From Nigrospora sphaerica (taxonomy: Eukaryota > Ascomycota > Sordariomycetes > Amphisphaeriales > Apiosporaceae), in NCBI GenBank assembly GCA_018287875.1, contig JAGVVL010000001.1, forward strand, positions 1,674,001-1,738,000: a stretch of DNA of 64,000 nucleotides. Direction: 5' to 3'. Positions 57,137 through 64,000 of this stretch are shown here, piece by piece. Numbering within the stretch: the stretch's first letter is position 1; each line of letters starts with the position of its first letter. The notes below the pieces were generated by a model that was not told the origin of the DNA, made no database searches, and saw only the letters and a list, made by a program, of their open reading frames with translations. The position numbers and the translations under genes were made by a program.

Positions 57137-58760
57137 TACTCATGATTTCTTTTCCCCCACCCCCATACGCGTCTGGCTCTGATGGAAACGTCGAAACTCG
57201 AGCCCATGGTCCGTCGCCTCGCCTAGACCACCAGGGTCTGCAATCGACGGTGACAGGTACGCTAATCACCATCTCGTGAGTTGGTGCTTGCCCGCGCCTC
57301 GTTTGGGAACGCCACCAGCTTTGGTCATTTGGCATAGTCTTCTCTGGCTGGTGCAGCAGTCCCCGCCCGAGAGTGAAAGACGATGCCCGGGTGTGATGGT
57401 CACGTGGGGGTTCGGTACCTATCGATACCTACCGATACCTTTAGACAGCCGGCACAGTGCTTTGGGGGGGGAGGTTGTAATGGCAAACCGTTGAATGTGA
57501 ATTGGCTGCCTGAACGGATCCGACTTCTACACGTGAGCGATCCGCTGCGGGAATGGCCCACCTCGCTTCCCCTACCATTGGAAGAAGCGCGGGCGTGATG
57601 GTCCTGGACTGCCTGGGAGGGCCAGGGGTTGTGGCCACTCCGGATCCATGCTTCCGAAATATCGTGCTTCCCAGCCAACCGAAACGGAGTAGTCTACACG
57701 TCAAAAGGCTGAGGTCGGATTGTGGCAAAGGTCCTCACTCAGGCGGCCCTTGCCCTTCGTTCTATGGCACACTTCGCATCACACATACGCAATCTTAGGC
57801 GGGCCGACGGCGACGCCGGAAGTGCGTGTTAGAGCATCAAACCGAACCATCAGCACGCAGTCAATATATTTTGCAGAATATGCGGGGACATGGCTAGATC
57901 CTATGATCAAAGCCCGCGGGACTTGAGATTAACTATCGTAACCCCCGCCAGAGCCACCGACTCCCACGCCGCCTCGGCGCTGTTAAACCCCCTCCGAGGG
58001 GCACGGCGCCGAGAACTACCACCACGTGGTGCCAGTGTGCCGTGTGTGCTCCGAGCCGCCCGCCGCCGCCGCCTCCTCCCCATCTCTCCGCCCCGGCCGT
58101 CCACGCGTCTTCCACCCAGAGGACGACGCCGAACCCATCAACAGCTGGAACTGCAATATAATGTCGTGGTCCATCACATCCGTGTCGAGTCCCGGAAATG
58201 CGGAAAAAACGCACCCAAATGGTTCGGCCAGCCAACCCGTCCGGCTCGGCAAAGCCAGAAACCTCGTATAAGGAGAGAGAAAAAGCATGCAGCGCCAAGT
58301 GCAAGAATGAACGCCAAAAGAGAGTTCGATCAGACAGAACTTCCTTCCTCCCGCCCCAGACCCTGGTCGTACGGCTTCCCTTCCGCGCCTTTTGACAGCG
58401 TCCAGGCTTCCTTCCTTGTACTAATGCATGGCCCCCACAAAGGGGCAAGTGCTGCTATGTGAGGCCCTTCCACGGGCCCAACAATCTCAGCAGCAAGGGT
58501 GGTCGAAGGAAAGTTGTGAGGCAGCCGTCGTCCCAAAGAAAATGCCGCAATGCGCGAAGCAGAGGGTATCGTACTGGTTTTTGATACTGAATACACGCGG
58601 AAACAATGAGGGGCCGGAAGCCCCGGCTATGGCGGGGGCCTCCCTCCCCGCCTGTGTGCTCTTGTCGGGGCACCCGGGGTTATCGTCAAGCGCGGTGACA
58701 TTGTCATGATCAGCTGCTATGCGCCCTTAGGAGGTGCTATAGCCGTCAAGCGACGTTAGT
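57137..58760. other. 1.6-kb region between convergent genes, no gene supported
   Basis: Should contain both 3' UTRs. Imperfect direct repeats of CGATACCTAC occur around 57415-57441. The frame at 57890-58462 is Arg/Pro-rich without a domain. Confidence 0.5.
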
Positions 58761-61700
58761 TTAAGCATTCTCTGCACAATCGGAGAGGCTTGAACATGCC
58801 CTTGCAATTGGATCCTCTGCGTCTGCTGTGACGAGAGCAGGGCTCGCAATGTTTGCCCCTAGAGGCTCCGCCGTCGTAGCCGCACGGGGTTCTAGACTGG
58901 GTCGCAACGTACTGTTTTGGTGTTGTTGGGCATTGTGATCACCATGTTGCGATGTACGGGCCAGCTCGCGCTCCCTGTTCTTTTCCAACAGGGCGCCGCC
59001 GAGCGTCGCACACTTAAGGATCGTCTGTATCAGATGGTTTTGCTGCAACGGCTTCGAGAGGTATTCGTCCATCTGTGCTTGGATGCACTTTTCGCGGTCG
59101 CCCATCATCGCGTGCGCCGTGAGGGCGATAATGGGCGTCCGCTGCGCTCCCAGGCTGCGTTCGTACTCGCGGATCTTGCCCGTGGCTTCGAAACCACCCT
59201 AGATAAGAATACGTTAGTCCTGCGTCCGACAATCAAGGGGGGAAATAAGGGGTCAAACCATTATAGGCATCTGGACGTCCATGAGAATGACATCAAACTT
59301 CTTCTCCTGGATCTTCTGCACGGCTTCAAGACCGTTGCCGACGACCGTCACCACGTGGTGGTACTTCTCGAGAATCTTGACGGCAAGCCGCTGGTTGACA
59401 CGGTTGTCTTCAGCCAGGAGAATCTCGAACGACTTGGTGTTGTCGGCAAGCGACGGCGTCGCCCTGTTTTCAAGCGCTGGCACCATGCCGTTGCCAAGGT
59501 CGATGGGCTTGCAGGGCGTTGTCATATAGGAAGTAATGCCCAGGTCCAGGCACGACTTGAGGCTGACGTGTACAATCGGCGCCAGGAGAACAATGGGGAG
59601 GTACTTGAAGTCGTCGATGGCACGCAGGCGCCGGGCCGTCTCGATGGAATCCACGATGATGACATCGTACGGCACCTCGTCGGCGCCGTCCCCACTGGGG
59701 CCTTCCTCGGTGGCAACGACGGGGACCAAGCCGAGACTCTGGAGTATGGACACGATTTCCCGGCCAAACCGAGTTCGTCCTCTGTCCACAAAGAGAACTT
59801 GGTGGCCCTTGTATGGCTTGAGCTGCTTCTCGATCAAGGCCAGATTTCCGTCGGCGATTTTCACCACACAGGTGAAGAAGAAGGAGCTGCCCTTTCCGAC
59901 GCTGCTTGTCACCCAGACGTCACCGCCCATGAGGCTTACGAGCCTCTTGGAGATGGACAGGCCGAGACCGGTACCACCGAACTTGCGCGTCATGGAGCCG
60001 TCTGCTTGCTGGAAGGTGTCGAAGATGAGGTCCAGCTTGTCCTGGGGAATTCCTATTCCCGTATCCGAGACGACGAACTCGAGGGCGTACTCGTTGGGGT
60101 GCTTCACTACGGCGTTCTCCGCCTTGCTTATGGTCAGGCTCACCTCGCCGTGCTCGGTGAACTTGATGGCATTGCCGACAAGGTTGAGAATGATCTGGCG
60201 CAGGCGGAACGAGTCTCCCACCACATAGTCTGGGACCGAGTGATCCACGCGGTACGTGAGATCCAGGAACTTTTCGTTGGCCTTGACAGCCAACGTCTTG
60301 AGCGCGTTGAACACGGTTCCCCGCAGCGTGTAGGGTATCTCCTCTATCACCATACGCCGAGCCTCGATCTTTGACAAGTCCAAAATGTCGTCGATAATAG
60401 TCAACAGACTGTTGGCCAGATTGTTCACGATGTTCAGCATCTCGCGTTGGTACTGGGTGAGGTCCGTGTCGAGGGTGAGCTGCGTCATGCCGATGATACC
60501 GTTCATGGGCGTGCGGATCTCGTGCGACATGTTGGCCAAGAATTCCGACTTGGTCTTGTTCGCCTGCTCGGCGGCCTCTCTCGCCTGGGTGTTCCTTTGG
60601 ATGCTGTCCCGCAAATTGTACACCATTTGGTTGATCTTGCGTTTCAGTTCGTCCATTTCGCCCGAGGCTTCCACGTCGACCAGTTTGGTGAAGTTCCCGT
60701 CGGTCGCAGCGTTGGTAATGTCACCGAAAGCTCGCACCTGTGTCGTCAGGTTGGTGGCCATGGTGTTGACGTCGGTCGTGATTTCTTTCCACCGGCCCTT
60801 GAGACCTCCGACGTCGGCCTGACCGCCCATCTTGCCGTCGACCCCCACGTCCTTGGCCACTCGCTGCACTTCGTTGCAGAAGATGGAGAGCCTGTCCACC
60901 ATGTTGTTGATGGTTTCTTTCAGCACGGCCACCTCGCCCTTGGCGGGAACGCGAATCTTCTGGCTCATGTCGCCGTCCGCAATGGCCTGCGTGACCATGG
61001 ATATACCGCGCACTTGGGTCGTCAAATTCGAGGCCATGGTGTTGACGTTCTCGGTGAGATCTTTCCACTTTCCTTCCACGTCATCGACTCGGGCTTGCCC
61101 GCCCAGGGTGCCGTCTGTGCCGACTTCACGCGCCACCTTGCTGACTTCGAATGCGAAGGTACTCAGCCGGTCCACCATAGAATTGATAGTATTTTTGAGG
61201 TCCAGAATTTCACCTCTCACTTCGACCCCGATCTTCTTTGTGAGGTCGCCCTTGGCCACAGCCGTCGTCACCTTGGAAATCTCTCGCACTTGTGTGGTAA
61301 GATTCATAGCCATGCCATTGACATTGTCGGTCAGGTCGCGCCAGGTGCCTTGCACGTCATTAACGATTGCTTGGCCGCCCAGCCGTCCTTCAGTGCCCAC
61401 CTCTCGGGCGATCTTGGTGACTTCGGACGCGAATTGTTGCAGTTGGCCCACCATGGAGTTGATGGTAGACTTGAGCTCGAAGATTTCGCCACGGCATTCG
61501 GCCTGGACCTGCTGCGTGAGATCACCCCGGGCGACGGCGGTTGTAACCTTGGCGATGTCCCGGACTTGGGTTGTGAGGTTGTCGGCCATGGCATTGACGT
61601 TGACAGTGAGCTCGTTCCACATGCCTTGAACCCCCATCACGTCGGCCTGGCCGCCCAACATGCCCTCGGTTCCCACATCACGCGCGACCCGACTGACTTC

Positions 61701-62890
61701 AGAGGCGAAAGTGCGCAGTTGGTCGACCATGGTGTTTATAGTTTGCTGGAGCTGGAGAATTTCACCCTTGGCGGGCCGCTCGATCTTCTTTGTGAGGTCG
61801 CCGTGGGCGACGGCTGTCGTGACGGATGCAATTTCGCGTACTTGAAGAAATCCGCGTCAGTGAGAGGAATCCGATGTCATCGAGAGATATTACTTACCTT
61901 GGTCGGTGAGGTTCTGAGCCATTACGTTTACTAGGAGAGTTTGTCAGTCCGCTGTCGCCTTTGCGCTTGGCCCGGGGGTTTGGGGGAAAGGGGAGAGAGG
62001 GGGGGTGGCAAGCAATTACCGTTGTCGGTCAATTCCTTCCAGGTACCATCGACGCCTTCGATCATGGCTTGGCCGCCAAGCATGCCATCCGTGCCGACTT
62101 CGCGAGCGACGCGCGAGACCTCGCTCGAGAAGACTTGAAGTTGATCCATCATAGTGTTTATCGTCCGTTTGAAGGTGGTGATTTCCGGGTCCATTTCAAC
62201 CGAGTTCATCCGCACCCGCTTGCTCAGGTCGCCGTGAGCCACAGCCGTGACGATTTCGCCAATCTCCCGCAAAGCCTTCTGGAAGGCTTCGTTGGCCTTC
62301 TGGTGTTTCCAAAGTTCCCGTTCCAGAGCGGCGACACGCTCTTCTTCCAAGAGCCGGAGGGCCTTCTCTTGGAGGGCCTTTTGCTCGATCAGCTGAGCAT
62401 TGACGTTGGTCAATTCTTGGCGTTGATTGTCGAGTAATTTGGACTGGTCGTCGATGTGTTCGCGTAATCCCTCCAGAGCTTCTTCAGTCAGCGGGGAATA
62501 GGCCTTGAGGGGCCGCCTTCCAGCGCCGCCAGAACGGGCAGCACTGGGTGACAGCTTGAGGCGCTTGGAAGACTTGCCGGAGATGGAATCCGGCGATGCG
62601 GACTCTTCAGCAAAGAGCGGCTCGACAGCAGTCTCGTTGGGCGTGTCGGGGAAGGCCGGCGTGCCAGTCATCCGGGCCTTGGCCTCGAGCTGCTGCACCC
62701 GGGCTGCAAGCGCGACCAACTCCCGCTCGAGCGCGTCTTTGGCCGGGCTGCTCGGCCCTGGAAGGCGGCCCGAGGCGGAAGGGGCCGAGGTGCCGTTGCC
62801 GATGGCAACGGAGATGGGCTCCTTGGGGTCATCCGTGGCCAGGGATTTGACAATGGCGGCGGCCGCCGCCAAAGCCGATTCGTCGGCCAT
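58761..62890 (-). CDS. NIK1: group III hybrid histidine kinase, Nik1/Os-1 type, six HAMP-like repeats
   Basis: Cytosolic osmosensor feeding the HOG MAP-kinase pathway; in other fungi it is the protein whose function determines phenylpyrrole and dicarboximide sensitivity. Exons are 62020-62890, 61898-61930 (33 nt), 59259-61840 and 58761-59198. Introns are 89, 57 and 60 bp; the product is 1307 aa, the family size. After a coiled region (about 180-235) come six roughly 92-residue HAMP-type repeats (GDLSKR, GDLTKK, GDLTQQ, GDLTKK, GDMSQK, GNFTKL). Phospho-acceptor His741 lies in [13 protein letters not shown]. The N box is [14 protein letters not shown] and the G boxes [10 protein letters not shown] and [11 protein letters not shown]. 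The receiver has AEDN, phospho-acceptor Asp1156 in [12 protein letters not shown], and YLSKPL. All catalytic residues are intact. The last donor is an unusual GTTTGA. A start at 62899 would add three residues. Confidence 0.96.
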
Positions 62891-64000
62891 GACTTTCATG
62901 ACACTGAGTGTGTATCGCTGGCCGGGTCGGTTGCTTCGTTGCGTGGTTGGTTCGGGTTGGGGTAAAGGAACGTAGGTGGCCCGGTAGAGGCGCAAGGAAG
63001 TAATTACAAATTCACGAATTCATTGGGCCCAAGACTGCACGCGTATGAGCTTCCTTCCAAGAAATAAAAGAAGGAGCTGGAAGCGAGGGCGAGGTGGCGA
63101 TGTAAGAACGAAGCGAGCCTTATAGTGCGCAAGGCTGTGGCATGCCGTTGTTCCCAACGAGGCGGTCGGGACGGACTGGCGAAGCTGGAAGGACGGGACC
63201 AGCGGGCAACCAGCGCAGGCAGGCGAGCAAGCGGTTGCGGCAGTAGCAACAGGGCCGAACGGGGGGAGCGTGGTCTGGGCTGAGCTGGCTGAGCTGGCTG
63301 GTAGGAGTAGCGTCCGGTCGCAAAGCCGCGGTAGGTTTTGGCGCGGAAGAAGAGGTGGTGGTGTTGGTTGGTGGTGGTTACGGTTGCGGTATTGGAGGGT
63401 ATGGTGGTCGATGGATGGCAGAAGATAAGGCAGTACAGGTAGTTGTTGCTGCTGCTATTGCTGGGCAAGGCAGGGCTGCTGTCACTATCAGGGCTCGACC
63501 ACTCCGATCATACAGACAGAGGGGAAAGGGGGACCACAACGGATCAGACACGCGGATGGATAGGGAAGATGAAAGTTTTGACAAGTGCCGCTCCTAGGGG
63601 AGTGATATTCTTGGGGTGGTAAGAGGAGATGGAAAGTGGAGGTTTCGGAGCGGGTGAAGGAGACAGGCACTGGCTGGCGCTGGTGTTAGCTGTGCAGGCC
63701 TCTCTCTCCCCCCCCTCTCTCGCTCTCTCGCTTTCTCTCTTTCGGCGAGGGGAGGTAGGTATGGATGCGTGCCACTCGGTTACCAACGCTAGCCATTCGT
63801 GTGATAAGGCGAAGACAGGGGTGGAGAAGACCAGAAGGGCGAGGGAGCAGCCGGAGGCGGGAGACGGATGACGGGTCAAAGAGCAGCGGTAGGTTTGGCG
63901 AGGTACGTACAGGCGGCGAGAAGGGACGAGGAGACGTGCTTCTTTAGTCCCCTCTAGAAGCTTGATGCAGAGAGGCAGGACTCGCGGAGCTGGGAGAAAG
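62891..64000. promoter_or_regulatory. upstream region of the histidine kinase
   Basis: No gene seen to the window end. 63700-63745 is C/T-rich on the plus strand and therefore GA-rich in the kinase transcript, probably 5' UTR or core promoter. A tandem GAGCTGGCT/GCTGAGCTGGCTG repeat lies around 63280-63302. Confidence 0.5.

Noticed and set aside
58917..60374. 485-codon open frame on the plus strand
   Set aside because: Exact antisense of the conserved kinase and receiver domains of the histidine kinase; high codon-position GC makes antisense frames open.
60447..61934. 495-codon open frame on the plus strand
   Set aside because: Antisense of the HAMP-like repeats; its own apparent repeats (HxVDxxF patterns) mirror those of the true gene.
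1..64000. tRNA or rRNA genes, CRISPR arrays, secondary-metabolite or virus-like clusters
   Set aside because: No convincing A-box/B-box pair, rRNA core, spaced direct repeats, or large synthase/viral protein was found by reading; a covariance-model scan would be the decisive test for tRNAs.

Overview
The window is nuclear DNA from a filamentous ascomycete. The genes are split by short spliceosomal introns (mostly 54-110 bp, GT..AG with CTAAC/CTGAC-type branch sites). Intergenic DNA is GC-rich and studded with C/G homopolymers. The proteins read like Sordariomycetes, most likely Hypocreales; the order is an inference from general family resemblance, not from a search. I see no rRNA, tRNA, CRISPR array, transposon or secondary-metabolite cluster, and no AT-rich RIP-type block.

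Layout. 0.7-10 kb is gene-dense: COQ1 polyprenyl diphosphate synthase (-), a VMA12-type V-ATPase assembly factor (+), a small protein with an ESCO/Eco1-type zinc finger (+), a 12-TM MFS transporter (+) and the nucleolar Pumilio protein NOP9 (+). A conserved but unnamed nuclear-looking protein (-) lies at 12.6-13.7 kb, followed upstream by about 9.2 kb with no credible gene. 22.9-28.5 kb holds the CDC14 phosphatase (-), the KEOPS subunit PCC1 (+) and a long-armed small heat-shock protein (-). 31.3-37 kb holds a WW + PhoD-like phosphatase (+) and phosphomannomutase (+). 37.5-45.8 kb holds a weak Ala-rich ORF (-), a Na+/Ca2+-exchanger-family membrane protein (-) and condensin subunit BRN1 (+). 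47.9-50 kb encodes a SAM + HMG-box protein (-). After about 6 kb without a gene comes a tiny coiled-coil protein (+), and the window closes with a group III (Nik1/Os-1 type) hybrid histidine kinase (-) and its upstream region.

How the genes relate. They are mostly single-copy housekeeping genes without an operon-like or cluster logic: ubiquinone synthesis, V-ATPase assembly, 18S rRNA biogenesis, tRNA t6A synthesis, GDP-mannose supply, chromosome segregation (CDC14, BRN1, possibly the ESCO-finger protein) and osmotic/fungicide signalling (the kinase). The two probable regulators (12.6 kb and 47.9 kb) each have a very long gene-free upstream region, which is the main architectural oddity. Exon structures were derived by hand from splice signals, reading phase and expected family sequence. 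I could not run searches, so start codons and the less conserved exons remain provisional.
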